Below are positions 54,948 through 63,908 of a stretch of 64,000 bases of DNA, in pieces. The notes beneath the pieces were generated by a model, which saw nothing but the letters and a program-made list of their open reading frames with translations, was not told the DNA's origin and made no database searches. Each line of letters opens with the position of its first letter. Position 1 is the stretch's first letter. Location: assembly GCF_044904675.1 (NCBI RefSeq), contig NZ_JADIKJ010000013.1, forward strand, positions 77,733-141,732, in the 5' to 3' direction. Position numbers and translations under genes: made by a program. This DNA comes from Dyella_B jejuensis (GTDB taxonomy: Bacteria > Pseudomonadota > Gammaproteobacteria > Xanthomonadales > Rhodanobacteraceae).

Positions 54948-55808
54948 TTATTTGCCTTTGCCGCCCGTGGCCAGGTTGAGCGTGTCCTTGGCCTGCTGCT
55001 GCAGGTTGGCGGCGTCGCTGTCGCTCAGCGTATCGGTATTGCCGCCGGCTTCATGCGTTTTCAGCACCAGCGAGCCATCGTCGCCCCAACCGGCGGTATC
55101 CACCGACGAAGGCCTGGCCGTCTGGCTGGACTTTTTCTGCTGCTGCACCACCCACGGCTTGCCATCTTTATAGGCATAGTCAGTGCTGGTGAAACCCTTG
55201 TCGCCGTAATCGACCAGCTCACGAATGAATTTCACCTGCCCGCCGTCACGGAATACCTGCCACGCGCGCGATGCGTTGGGCTCCAGCTTGGTACCCGTGG
55301 AACGCTTCATGCCACCGATCTGCTTCTGCACACCCTGGAAAGCGGCCAGCAGCTTTTCACCCGGGGTCTGCTCTGGAGCGAGTTCCACCGCCACATTGGT
55401 AGTGGGGCTGCCCTTGGTCAACACCGGCGCCTGCAACGGCATGGTGTAGTGGCGGTCGCCATCGGTCAGCTCGGCTTGCACGATGTACAGATCATTGCCA
55501 GCCACGTCGGCCGGGTTGAAATCCAGCTCGAACGGCAGCGGGAAGGTGGTGGCCGGTGCGATGGTCTTGGTCGCGAGCGGAGCCGATCCTTGCGCCGTCA
55601 CATCCAGCAGTTTGATTTCGAGTTTGTCCTGCGCGGATGGCGTGATGCCGCCGCGAAGGGTGACGGTGCCAGTAATACTGTGCGCAGGACCGGTCGGCGC
55701 GGCGGCCGAACCATCCGTGCCAGCCGGCGACGACGGGTTGGAAGAATTGTTGCAGCCGGCTAGAGCAACCGCTGCCACTGCCATCAGCGACCAAACAACG
55801 CTGCGCAT
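54948..55808 (-). CDS. YbaY-family lipoprotein
   Basis: 286 residues. The signal peptide ends in lipobox ALAGC (Cys near 19), followed by a Ser/Pro/Ala linker. Residues 45-140 (SITGTVTLRGGITPSAQDKLEIKL, then LPFELDFNPADV) match the YbaY/YscW-like domain. The C-terminal half is of unknown fold. Outer-membrane attachment is predicted because no Asp follows the lipidated Cys. Function is unknown. Confidence 0.82.
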   Translation of the reverse strand: MRSVVWSLMAVAAVALAGCNNSSNPSSPAGTDGSAAAPTGPAHSITGTVTLRGGITPSAQDKLEIKLLDVTAQGSAPLATKTIAPATTFPLPFELDFNPADVAGNDLYIVQAELTDGDRHYTMPLQAPVLTKGSPTTNVAVELAPEQTPGEKLLAAFQGVQKQIGGMKRSTGTKLEPNASRAWQVFRDGGQVKFIRELVDYGDKGFTSTDYAYKDGKPWVVQQQKKSSQTARPSSVDTAGWGDDGSLVLKTHEAGGNTDTLSDSDAANLQQQAKDTLNLATGGKGK

Positions 55809-56362
55809 GAGATGAAACCTCGGGTTGGATCGATTCGAACGCGGATTTTACGGGACGCAATGCGCCGCAAACATTCGCGGGGGAGCCCCGAAGAATAGCC
55901 CAAACTCCCTGCATGGAAAAGTCAATGGGATCGCAGCTCCATGCGCTCGCGTATGGAGCTGTGGTAAGGGAACACGGCATTACGCGAATTCCAGGTGCGG
56001 CGTCATACATGCCTGCCGCCAAATGGAGGGCTCGATCACGTGCCCAGGCATCCGGTAATCGGCCCAATTACGCGCGGCCTTTGCTTACCGCAGGGGAAAT
56101 CGTCGTACCTAAATTGGCGCTGGCGCCAACCAGTCGGCTTGAGAGCCAGCGCATTTTCTTGCCCTGCCAGGATTCCACGTGTCAACCCTGGTCAAACTGA
56201 AGCGTTTATGCGCCGGACAATCCCTAAAAAACGCATCGCCATTCGCAATTTGTTACGATACATCAAGAAATTGCCACGCCGCCATTTTTTTAATGGCGGC
56301 TCTGGCGGGCGAAAAGGGCTTGGGATGAATTCACTAGCGCAGCACCAGAAACACCTGCGGAA
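55809..56362. other. 554-base region without a gene
   Basis: No convincing coding frame in either direction. It holds several hairpins: AGCTCCAT (55935-55942) with ATGGAGCT (55953-55960); TTGGCGC (56114-56120) with GCGCCAA (56123-56129); and GCCGCCATT (56278-56286) with AATGGCGGC (56292-56300) around five T. It is more AT-rich toward the right, before the HTH regulator. These may be operators, a small RNA, or decayed sequence. Confidence 0.4.
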
Positions 56363-56944
56363 ATGTCGATGAATCTGCAAATAAATACGGCTCCCGAATC
56401 CCATTCCACTTTTGCCGACCGCATTAAATTGCTTATCCAGCGAGTCGGCAGCGTTACCGAAATCGCACGCATGTGCGGCTTTTCGGAAGGAGTCGTGCGT
56501 AGCTGGAGAGACGGCAACACGGACCCCTCGCGTGCGCGCTGCGTGACCCTGGCACGCACACTCGGTATCTCACTGGTTTGGCTGGTGGCCGGCGAAGGCG
56601 CCATGCAAATCGATCCCAGCGCATTGACATCCGATGACACGAGCGGCAACAGCGCCGATACGTTGTCGCAACGCCAGCGTATCAAGCTGCGCACCGCCGC
56701 CGATACGCTCGAAGCCAATGGCATGGATGCGCAAAGGCTGAACACTGCGCTGCGGATCCTGCAATCTGAATTGGATTTGGCCGATAGTCGCCTGACGCTG
56801 GCGGAGAACGCCGACATGTTGGCCGAGCTCTATGACATCCTTGGCCCTGGCGGCAACGATGTCGACGCGACAGCGATGGTGACGTTCAATCACCGGCTTG
56901 CCGAACGGCTGAAGGGCCGGCCTGCTGGCCGTCTGACTTCCTGA
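56363..56944 (+). CDS. Helix-turn-helix (XRE/CI-like) regulator
   Basis: 193 residues. The N-terminal HTH (about 18-70) reads RIKLLIQRVGSVTEIARMCG, then FSEGVVRSWRDGNTDPSRAR, ending VWLVAGEG. This is the CI-repressor-type HTH seen in phage and host regulators. The rest is acidic and helical with no peptidase motif, so it is not a LexA-type self-cleaving repressor. ATG 56363 or 56369 may be the start. No phage genes are near, so it is an orphan regulator with a long upstream region. Confidence 0.75.
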   Translation: MSMNLQINTAPESHSTFADRIKLLIQRVGSVTEIARMCGFSEGVVRSWRDGNTDPSRARCVTLARTLGISLVWLVAGEGAMQIDPSALTSDDTSGNSADTLSQRQRIKLRTAADTLEANGMDAQRLNTALRILQSELDLADSRLTLAENADMLAELYDILGPGGNDVDATAMVTFNHRLAERLKGRPAGRLTS

Positions 56945-56978
56945 GTTGTCCGCAAGGTTGGCGCAGCGAATAAAACAC

Positions 56979-57002
56979 GGCAGCCTTGGCTGCCTTTTTT
57001 TA
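56979..57002 (+). terminator. Terminator after the HTH regulator
   Basis: GGCAGCC (56979-56985) and GGCTGCC (56988-56994) form a stem, followed by at least seven T. It lies 34 bases after the regulator's stop, in the gap to the convergent glyS. Confidence 0.88.
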
Positions 57003-57016
57003 TGCTCGAACTGCGT

Positions 57017-59164
57017 TTACAAGCGCGCGATATCCGCGATCGCCGTGAATTGCGCCTTGAGGTGCCCGAGTAAGGCAAGCCGATTGGCACGCACCGCCGG
57101 ATTCTCGGCGTTGACCAACACGCTGTCGAAAAACGCATCGACCGGCGCGCGCAGCTGGGCAAGCCGCGCCAGTACGCCAGCGTAATCACGGCGCTGCAAA
57201 GCGGCGGCATTGTCGGCCTGGGCGGCTTCCAGCGCCTGCGCCAGCGCACGTTCGGCGTCCGCTTCGAAATGCGCAGGATCGACATGACTGCCGATGCTTT
57301 GTGCGCCATGTTCTTCCTGCTGTTTGCGCAGGATATTGGCAACACGCTTATTGGCGCCGGCAAGACTGGCCGCCTCGGGATGACGGCCGAATTCGACCAC
57401 GGCACGCAGGCGACGATCGAAATCCACCAGGCTGGTCGGTGCAACCGCCAGCACGGCTTCATATTGCTCGACGGTAAAACCTTGCTCGGCGTAGTAGCCG
57501 CGCAAGCGGTCGAGCATGAAATCGCTGAGCTCGGTTACCAGTGCGGCACGCCGCTGCCCAGCATCGAAGATCGGCGTTTTGCCATCCTTTCCTGGCTTGA
57601 TGCCAGCGCTCAACGCGGCATCGGGTAACAGTTCCAAGGCTTCTGCGAGCACACCTTCATGATCGAGATCGAGTTCGCCTTCGATCATGGTGCGGGCCAG
57701 ACCCAAGGCGGCGCGCCGCAACGCGAACGGATCCTTGTTGCCGCTGGGCTTGAGGCCCACGGCAAAAATGCCGGCAAGCGTATCGATGCGTTCGGCCACG
57801 GCAAGTACTTGCCCTAGCTTGCCCGCGGCAATCGAGTCACCCGCAAAACGCGGCTGGTAGAAGCTGTCCAATGCCTCGGCGACATCAGCCGGTTCCTTGT
57901 CGTGGCGCGCGTAATAGCGGCCCATCACGCCCTGCAATTCCGGGAACTCGCCGACCATGCGAGTAAGCAGGTCGCACTTGGCCAGGCTGGCTGCGCGTGT
58001 CGCCAGCGCAGCATCCACGCCCACGCGATTGGCAATAATGCGGGCCAGCTCGGCCACGCGGATGCTTTTATCCCACAGGCTGCCAAGCGCCTGCTGATAG
58101 GTGACGTGCTTGAGCGCCTCCTGATAACTGGCAAGCGGCGCCTTGAGGTCTTCGTCCCAGAAGAATTTTGCATCGGCGAAACGCGGGCGGATCACGCGCT
58201 CATAACCCTTGCGGATCTCGCTCGGCTGCTTGCTGTCAATATTGGCGATGCCGATGAAATGCTCTGTCAGCACACCCTGCGCATCGAACACCGGCACGAA
58301 CTTCTGGTTGGCCTCCATGGTGGTGACCAATGCTTCGGGCGGCACGTTGAGAAACTCGCGCTCGAAGGCGCAGGCGATCGCTACCGGCCATTCGGTGAGG
58401 TTGGCGATTTCATCCAGCAGCGCGCCGTCGAGCCGGGGCGTACCGCCTGTCTGCCGGGCCACGCGCGCGACCTCATCGCGAATGCGTTGCCGGCGCTCGA
58501 TCGGATCGGCGAGCACCTTGGCCGCGCGCATCGCATCCAGCCAGCTGTCGGCGTCAGCCACGTGCACGGGTTGCGGATGCATGAAGCGATGGCCGCGCGA
58601 CTGGCGTCCGCTTTTCAAGCCGAGGACTTCACCGTCCACGATCTCGGAGCCATGCAGGATCACCAGCCAATGAACAGGACGCACGAAGGTGTAGTCGTGG
58701 TCGGCCCAGCGCATGGGCTTGGGTATTGGCAAGCCTTTGAGCGCCTCGTCAACGATTTCCGGCAGCAGCGCGGCGACCGGCTGGCCGGCCTTGATCGTGC
58801 GGAAGACAAACCAGGCGCCCTTGTCGGTTTCCAGCTTTTCCAGCTGGTCGACGCCGACACCGCACGATTGGGCAAAGCCAATCAGCGCCTTGCCGGGATT
58901 GCCTTGCGCATCCATCGCCGCGCCTACGGCCGGACCTCGGCGTTCCAACGCTTGCTCCGGTTGCGCGGTAGCTACGTCCGGGATATGGACGGCCAGACGA
59001 CGGGGCGTAACGTATAGTTTTGCCTGCTCAAGCGCAGCGGCGATGCCGCGTTTGCCGAGACCCTCGCGGATGCCGCGCAGGAACGATGCGCCCAGTTCGT
59101 CCAGCGCCTTGGGCGGCAGTTCTTCCGTGCCCAGTTCGATGAGCAACGACTTGAAGGCGCTCAT
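57017..59164 (-). CDS. glyS: Glycyl-tRNA synthetase beta subunit
   Basis: Beta subunit of the alpha2beta2 enzyme; it binds tRNA. 715 residues, slightly over the 689 of E. coli. It begins with LLIELGTEELPPKAL and shows KPMRWADHDYTFVRPVHW, VTTMEANQKFVPVFD and the C-terminal anticodon-binding region ending PVDAFFDSVLVNAENPAVRANR. Its ATG overlaps the glyQ stop (ATGA). Confidence 0.97.
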   Translation of the reverse strand: MSAFKSLLIELGTEELPPKALDELGASFLRGIREGLGKRGIAAALEQAKLYVTPRRLAVHIPDVATAQPEQALERRGPAVGAAMDAQGNPGKALIGFAQSCGVGVDQLEKLETDKGAWFVFRTIKAGQPVAALLPEIVDEALKGLPIPKPMRWADHDYTFVRPVHWLVILHGSEIVDGEVLGLKSGRQSRGHRFMHPQPVHVADADSWLDAMRAAKVLADPIERRQRIRDEVARVARQTGGTPRLDGALLDEIANLTEWPVAIACAFEREFLNVPPEALVTTMEANQKFVPVFDAQGVLTEHFIGIANIDSKQPSEIRKGYERVIRPRFADAKFFWDEDLKAPLASYQEALKHVTYQQALGSLWDKSIRVAELARIIANRVGVDAALATRAASLAKCDLLTRMVGEFPELQGVMGRYYARHDKEPADVAEALDSFYQPRFAGDSIAAGKLGQVLAVAERIDTLAGIFAVGLKPSGNKDPFALRRAALGLARTMIEGELDLDHEGVLAEALELLPDAALSAGIKPGKDGKTPIFDAGQRRAALVTELSDFMLDRLRGYYAEQGFTVEQYEAVLAVAPTSLVDFDRRLRAVVEFGRHPEAASLAGANKRVANILRKQQEEHGAQSIGSHVDPAHFEADAERALAQALEAAQADNAAALQRRDYAGVLARLAQLRAPVDAFFDSVLVNAENPAVRANRLALLGHLKAQFTAIADIARL

Positions 59165-60069
59165 GCGGCTTGCTCCTTCCTGTTCTTTAGGCCGGGAAAG
59201 CCAAGCTTTTCGCGTTGTGCTACGTATGTTTCAGCCACGCTGCGCGATAGCGCGCGCACGCGCAGGATGTAGCGCTGACGCTCGGTGACGCTGATGGCGC
59301 GGCGTGCGTCGAGCAGGTTGAATGTGTGGCTGGCCTTCATCACCTGCTCGTAGGCTGGCAACGGCAATGCGGCGGCGATCAGTTTGGTGGCTTCGCCTTC
59401 GCATACGTCGAACCAGCGCAGCAGTTCGGCGACATTGGCATGCTCGAAGTTATAGGTACTCTGCTCTACTTCGTTTTGATGGAAGACATCGCCATAAGTG
59501 ACCTTGCCGTGCGGGCTTTCGGTCCAGACCAGGTCGTAGACGTTGTCCACGTTCTGCAGATACATCGCCAATCGCTCCAGGCCGTAGGTAATCTCGCCCG
59601 TCACCGGCCTGCATTCCAGGCCGCCGGCCTGCTGGAAGTAGGTAAACTGCGTAACTTCCATGCCGTTGAGCCAGACCTCCCAGCCCAGGCCCCAGGCGCC
59701 CAAGGTCGGCGACTCCCAGTTGTCCTCCACGAAGCGCAGGTCGTGCACCTGCGGATCGAGGCCGAGCTCCTTCAACGAGCCTATGTAGAGCTCGAGGATA
59801 TTCTCGGGATTGGGCTTCATGACCACCTGGTACTGGTAGTAATGCTGCAGGCGATTCGGATTCTCGCCATAGCGGCCGTCGGTGGGACGCCTCGAGGGCT
59901 GCACGTATGCCGCCGCCCAAGGCTCGGGCCCAAGCGCACGCAGGAAAGTGGCGGGGTGGAACGTGCCGGCCCCGACCTCGGTATCGAGCGGCTGCAACAA
60001 TACACAGCCCTGCGCCGCCCAGTAGCGGTTGAGGGTCTGGATCACATCCTGGAAAGTAGGTGCGGACAT
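59161..60069 (-). CDS. glyQ: Glycyl-tRNA synthetase alpha subunit
   Basis: Catalytic class II subunit that activates glycine. 302 residues from ATG 60069 (MSAPTFQDVIQTLNRYW); codons farther upstream do not match the family. Visible are GCVLLQPLDTEVGAGTFHPA, QPSRRPTDGRYGENPNRLQ, the ELGLDPQVHDLRFVEDNWES block and GLERLAMYLQ. Divergent from the GspE-like ATPase with about 75-95 bases between starts. Confidence 0.97.
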   Translation of the reverse strand: MSAPTFQDVIQTLNRYWAAQGCVLLQPLDTEVGAGTFHPATFLRALGPEPWAAAYVQPSRRPTDGRYGENPNRLQHYYQYQVVMKPNPENILELYIGSLKELGLDPQVHDLRFVEDNWESPTLGAWGLGWEVWLNGMEVTQFTYFQQAGGLECRPVTGEITYGLERLAMYLQNVDNVYDLVWTESPHGKVTYGDVFHQNEVEQSTYNFEHANVAELLRWFDVCEGEATKLIAAALPLPAYEQVMKASHTFNLLDARRAISVTERQRYILRVRALSRSVAETYVAQREKLGFPGLKNRKEQAA

Positions 60070-60142
60070 CGCTTTCCGTAACCTTATGTAAAGCGCGTTA
60101 GTATAGCCGCAGCGCATCTTTCCGCCGTTTTCCAGGCAACCG

Positions 60143-61984
60143 ATGCCATTCGGGAATCCACAGATGGCAGCAACCCAACAAATCGCCTCCATGCTCGGCC
60201 GCCGTGGCCGACTGGCCCTGGATGACGTGCTGGCCGCCCTGGTTGTGGATGGTTATCTATCGGCTGACGCTGCCAAGCAGCTGCGAATGGGCCATCGCGC
60301 CGGCCGTAGCACCATCGAATTGAATCCACTGGTAGTGATCGCCAATGCCAAGCTCACCAATCTGCGTGAGCCCGCACGACCGTTAAGCCTTGAAGGGTTG
60401 ACCGAATGGCTGGCCGGCCAGGCAGACCTTCCGTACCTGAAAATCGATCCCATGAAAATCAACGTGGCGACCGTCACCCAGGTGGTCAGCCATGCCTATG
60501 CCCAACGCCACCGGATCCTGCCGGTCGCGGTGACGCCAGGGGAAGTCACCTTTGCGACAGCCGAGCCGTTTGATAACAGCTGGGCCAAGGACCTGGCGCA
60601 AATGCTGCGCCGGGACGTGCACCGCGTAGTCTCCAGCCCGATCGACATTAACCGCTATTTGCAGGAATTCTACGGCGTCCAGCGCTCGATCCAGCTGGCC
60701 CGGGACGCCAAGAACCAGACTGGTTACGATTCCTCGGCGCTCCTGAATTTCGAGCAGTTGCTGGAATTGGGCAAAGCCGGCGAGGTAGGAGCGGATGATC
60801 GACACGTAGTGCATATTGTCGATTGGCTGCTGCAATACGCTTTCGAGCAGCGCGCCTCGGACATCCACCTGGAACCGCGCCGCGAAGCAGGCTTGATGCG
60901 TTTCCGCATCGACGGCGTGATGCATAAGGTGTTCGAGCTGCCGCCACCGGTGATGACGGCGGTGACCTCGCGCATCAAGATTCTTTCACGCATGGATGTG
61001 GCGGAAAAGCGCCGTCCCCAGGATGGCCGCATCAAGACACGCGCCACCTCCGGGCGTGAAGTGGAATTGCGCATTTCCAGCATGCCGACCGCGTTTGGCG
61101 AAAAGCTGGTCATGCGTATTTTCGATCCGGATGTGGTCGCCAAGGATTTCTCGCAACTCGGGTTTTCTGCGGCCGAAGACATATTGTGGCGAAGCATGGT
61201 GGAGCGTCCGCACGGGATCGTGCTGGTGACCGGCCCCACTGGCTCGGGCAAGACGACCACGCTTTATTCGACGCTCAAGCATCTGGCTACGCCCGACATC
61301 AACGTTTGCACGGTCGAGGACCCGATTGAAATGGTCTCGCCCGAGTTCAACCAGATGCAGGTACAGGCCTCGATCGACCTGGATTTCGCCGCCGGTGTCC
61401 GCACGCTGTTGCGACAGGATCCGGACATCATCATGATCGGCGAAATTCGCGACCTGGAAACGGCGCAGATGGCGGTTCAGGCATCGCTGACCGGACACCT
61501 GGTGCTGTCGACCCTGCACACCAATGACGCGCCCAGCGCGGTGACACGCTTGCTCGATCTGGGCGTGCCGCATTATCTCATTCAGTCGACGCTGACCGGG
61601 GTGGTCGCGCAGCGACTCGTGCGCACGTTGTGTCCCCATTGCAAGCTCGAGACGCACCAGGATCCGCACGAATGGGCGGTGCTGACGCACGGCTGGTCGC
61701 TCGCGATTCCCGAGCGCGTCTTCAAGCCAGCCGGGTGTCTGGAGTGCCGCAATACCGGTTTCCTTGGGCGTACCGGCATCTATGAAATGATGGCATTGAG
61801 TCCACGGCTGCGCGGCATGGTCGGCGCACAACTCGACCTGCTGCGCTTTGGTCATGCGGCGCTGGGGGAAGGTATGCGCCCGTTGCGCATCTCCGCCGCG
61901 GACCAGGTTGTGCGCGGCGTGACGACCGTGCAGGAAGTGCTGACCGCACTGCCCCCGGTCGAACATATTGAAGATTCACCCTGA
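60143..61984 (+). CDS. GspE/PilB-type secretion or pilus ATPase
   Basis: 613 residues from ATG 60143; ATG 60164 (MAATQQIA) is equally likely. An N-terminal MshEN-like domain (about 1-165) is followed by the ATPase: Walker A GPTGSGKTTTLYSTL, Asp box CTVEDPIEM, Walker B IIMIGEIRD, His box STLHTNDAPSAVTRLLDLGV, then the zinc tetracysteine CPHC and CLEC. It drives type II secretion or type IV pilus assembly. No other secretion or pilin genes are next to it. Confidence 0.9.
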   Translation: MPFGNPQMAATQQIASMLGRRGRLALDDVLAALVVDGYLSADAAKQLRMGHRAGRSTIELNPLVVIANAKLTNLREPARPLSLEGLTEWLAGQADLPYLKIDPMKINVATVTQVVSHAYAQRHRILPVAVTPGEVTFATAEPFDNSWAKDLAQMLRRDVHRVVSSPIDINRYLQEFYGVQRSIQLARDAKNQTGYDSSALLNFEQLLELGKAGEVGADDRHVVHIVDWLLQYAFEQRASDIHLEPRREAGLMRFRIDGVMHKVFELPPPVMTAVTSRIKILSRMDVAEKRRPQDGRIKTRATSGREVELRISSMPTAFGEKLVMRIFDPDVVAKDFSQLGFSAAEDILWRSMVERPHGIVLVTGPTGSGKTTTLYSTLKHLATPDINVCTVEDPIEMVSPEFNQMQVQASIDLDFAAGVRTLLRQDPDIIMIGEIRDLETAQMAVQASLTGHLVLSTLHTNDAPSAVTRLLDLGVPHYLIQSTLTGVVAQRLVRTLCPHCKLETHQDPHEWAVLTHGWSLAIPERVFKPAGCLECRNTGFLGRTGIYEMMALSPRLRGMVGAQLDLLRFGHAALGEGMRPLRISAADQVVRGVTTVQEVLTALPPVEHIEDSP

Positions 61985-62010
61985 TCGCCTGCCCGGTCTG
62001 CCTCTGACGC

Positions 62011-62739
62011 ATGAATCCCATCCTGATCATCCGTACTGGTCAAGCTCCCGCCAACATCCGTGCACGTCATGGCGATTTTCCGCATTGGTTCCGGCTTGGC
62101 GCAGAATTGGCTGCGCAGCGAATACACGTCGTCGACGTGGCGGCAGGCGAAACGTTGCCGTCTCCGCAGAGCGTTTCCGGCGCGTTGATCACGGGTTCTG
62201 CCGCCATGGTCACCGATCGATCGCCATGGAGCGAGCGCACCGCGGGCTGGATCCGCAATGCCATGGATATCGACCTGCCACTGTTGGGCGTGGGTTACGG
62301 CCACCAGCTGATGGCTCATGCGCTGGGCGGCCAAGTCGATTATCTGCCGGGCGGCCGTGAGATCGGTACCATACCGATCGATTTACTGCCCGGCGCAGAA
62401 AAGGATCCGCTAGCCGCACTGCTGCAACCTCAATTTCGCGCCCATGCGACGCATGAGCAAAGCGTCCTGGACCTCCCCAAGGGAGCCTGTGTACTGGCTC
62501 GCTCGTCGCGTGATCCGCATCATCTGGTCCGTTATGGTCGCAATGCCATCAGCACGCAGTTCCATCCCGAGTTCAATGCGGACGTGATGCGGGCATACAT
62601 CAAGCGCAAGCATCACGACATGCATCGCGAAGGTTTCGACCCGCAACTCGCCTTCAGGCAGGTCGCGGCGACACCGATCGCCCGGCGCCTGCTGAAGATG
62701 TTTTCAAGGCATCACGGGCTTGACCGCGGATCCCGCTAG
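62011..62739 (+). CDS. Class I glutamine amidotransferase-like protein without its catalytic Cys
   Basis: 242 residues of GMP-synthase-like amidotransferase fold: ALITGSAAMVTDRSPW, LPLLGVGYGHQLMAHALGG, and TQFHPEF with the His and Glu of the triad. The nucleophile position of the usual G-C-YGHQ loop is Gly 95 (codon GGT at 62293-62295; Cys would be TGT). Without it, glutamine hydrolysis is not expected. It may bind a ligand or partner instead. It starts 26 bases after the ATPase gene. Confidence 0.82.
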   Translation: MNPILIIRTGQAPANIRARHGDFPHWFRLGAELAAQRIHVVDVAAGETLPSPQSVSGALITGSAAMVTDRSPWSERTAGWIRNAMDIDLPLLGVGYGHQLMAHALGGQVDYLPGGREIGTIPIDLLPGAEKDPLAALLQPQFRAHATHEQSVLDLPKGACVLARSSRDPHHLVRYGRNAISTQFHPEFNADVMRAYIKRKHHDMHREGFDPQLAFRQVAATPIARRLLKMFSRHHGLDRGSR

Positions 62740-62745
62740 AGAGCT

Positions 62746-63069
62746 CTAGCGATGGCGGGGCGGCATCGGAAACGGCGTTACCTTTTGGCCGTCCGCCGCA
62801 TCGCGGATGGCAAGCGCACCTTTGCGCTCCACTTCTTCGATCCTTACAACTGCCTGCATGGGCAGGTGTAGCACACGTGTATCCTGGAATTCTTCGCGTA
62901 GGCGCTCTTCCGTTGGATCGACAACCAGGCCTTCACCGGCAGGCTCAAAGACCAGATCGCCTACTTCAGTAAATCCCCACAAGCCACTCGAAGCCACATG
63001 ATGGGCATAAAGCTCATAGCATTTGCCCAGATGCAGAAAGGTGACCTTAAAGAGTTTTTTATTGCGCAT
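62746..63069 (-). CDS. DUF1820-family protein
   Basis: 107 residues. LFKVTFLHLGKCYELYAHHV, then GLWGFTEVGDLVFE and the end of the domain near RVLHLPMQAVVRIEEVERKG match DUF1820, a small soluble protein widespread in gammaproteobacteria with unknown function. It lies nine bases after the rhomboid gene on the same strand and is convergent with the amidotransferase-like gene. Confidence 0.88.
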   Translation of the reverse strand: MRNKKLFKVTFLHLGKCYELYAHHVASSGLWGFTEVGDLVFEPAGEGLVVDPTEERLREEFQDTRVLHLPMQAVVRIEEVERKGALAIRDAADGQKVTPFPMPPRHR

Positions 63070-63078
63070 GGCGAGATT

Positions 63079-63762
63079 TTACCGCCGCATGCGGCGCACG
63101 ATCGCGCCACGGGACAAGAAAGCGAACATGACCCCGAATAAAAATCCGGCCACATGGGTCCACCAGGCATAGCCGCCATAACTTGGGCCTACATAGCTAA
63201 AGAGCAATTGCAGCAAGGCCCAGATACCGATCAACAGGAATGCCGGCACGCGCACGAATTCGAGATAGAACCCCAACGGCAATACCAGGCCAAGGCGCGC
63301 TCGTGGAAACAGCGAAACATAAGCTCCCAGCACTGCGGAAACGGCGCCACTGCAACCAATGATCGGCCTGATCACTCCAGCCAATGACATTGCCCCAACG
63401 AAATTGGCCACCATGCCACCCAGTAGAAATAGCACCAGGAACCGGACCGATCCCAGTGTTCTTTCCGCCGGTATGCCAAAGATCATCAGGAACAACAGGT
63501 TGCTCAACAAATGCAGCCAAGCGACATGGATGAACAACGCAGTGACAAGGCGCAACAGGGCTGGATCGCGCAATTGCTGCGACAGTGGCTGGTGGGCATC
63601 AAAAATATTGGCCGGAATCGTGCCCCATTCCAATAGGAAGGTCACACGGCGCGGTGGTTGCATCAGGGCCAGCACGATAAAGGTCGCCACGCAAATGGAA
63701 ACCAGCAACATCGCAGCCCAATACAGGCGCGGTTGACGTCGGGTTTCGACATTTACGAACAC
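63079..63762 (-). CDS. Rhomboid-family intramembrane serine protease
   Basis: 227 residues from GTG 63762, which has AGGGGG five bases upstream; codons farther 5' lack rhomboid character. About six membrane helices. The nucleophile is in IIGCSGAVSAVLGAYVS (GxSG) and the catalytic His in WWTHVAGFLFGV; LFIHVAWLHLLSNLLFLMIFG carries the conserved oxyanion Asn/His. It cleaves membrane proteins within the bilayer; substrates unknown. Downstream of the rRNA operon on the same strand. Confidence 0.92.
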   Translation of the reverse strand: MFVNVETRRQPRLYWAAMLLVSICVATFIVLALMQPPRRVTFLLEWGTIPANIFDAHQPLSQQLRDPALLRLVTALFIHVAWLHLLSNLLFLMIFGIPAERTLGSVRFLVLFLLGGMVANFVGAMSLAGVIRPIIGCSGAVSAVLGAYVSLFPRARLGLVLPLGFYLEFVRVPAFLLIGIWALLQLLFSYVGPSYGGYAWWTHVAGFLFGVMFAFLSRGAIVRRMRR

Positions 63763-63874
63763 GTTTCCCCCTGAAAACCTGGCTGGACTGTTCCGATGAT
63801 GATCATAGGCGATAAACAAACCCTGTTCCCGCCCATGCCTGACGAGGAGACCCCAGAAAGAAAGGAGCAAAAAA

Positions 63875-63900
63875 AACCCTCTCCAGGAGGAGAGGGTTTT
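63875..63900. terminator. Terminator of the rRNA operon
   Basis: CCCTCTCC (63877-63884) and GGAGAGGG (63889-63896) form a stem with a 4-base loop. On the minus strand it is followed by eight or more T (A-run near 63869-63876). It lies directly after the 5S 3' end and separates the rRNA operon from the rhomboid gene. Confidence 0.9.
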
Positions 63901-63908
63901 GAGGATAA

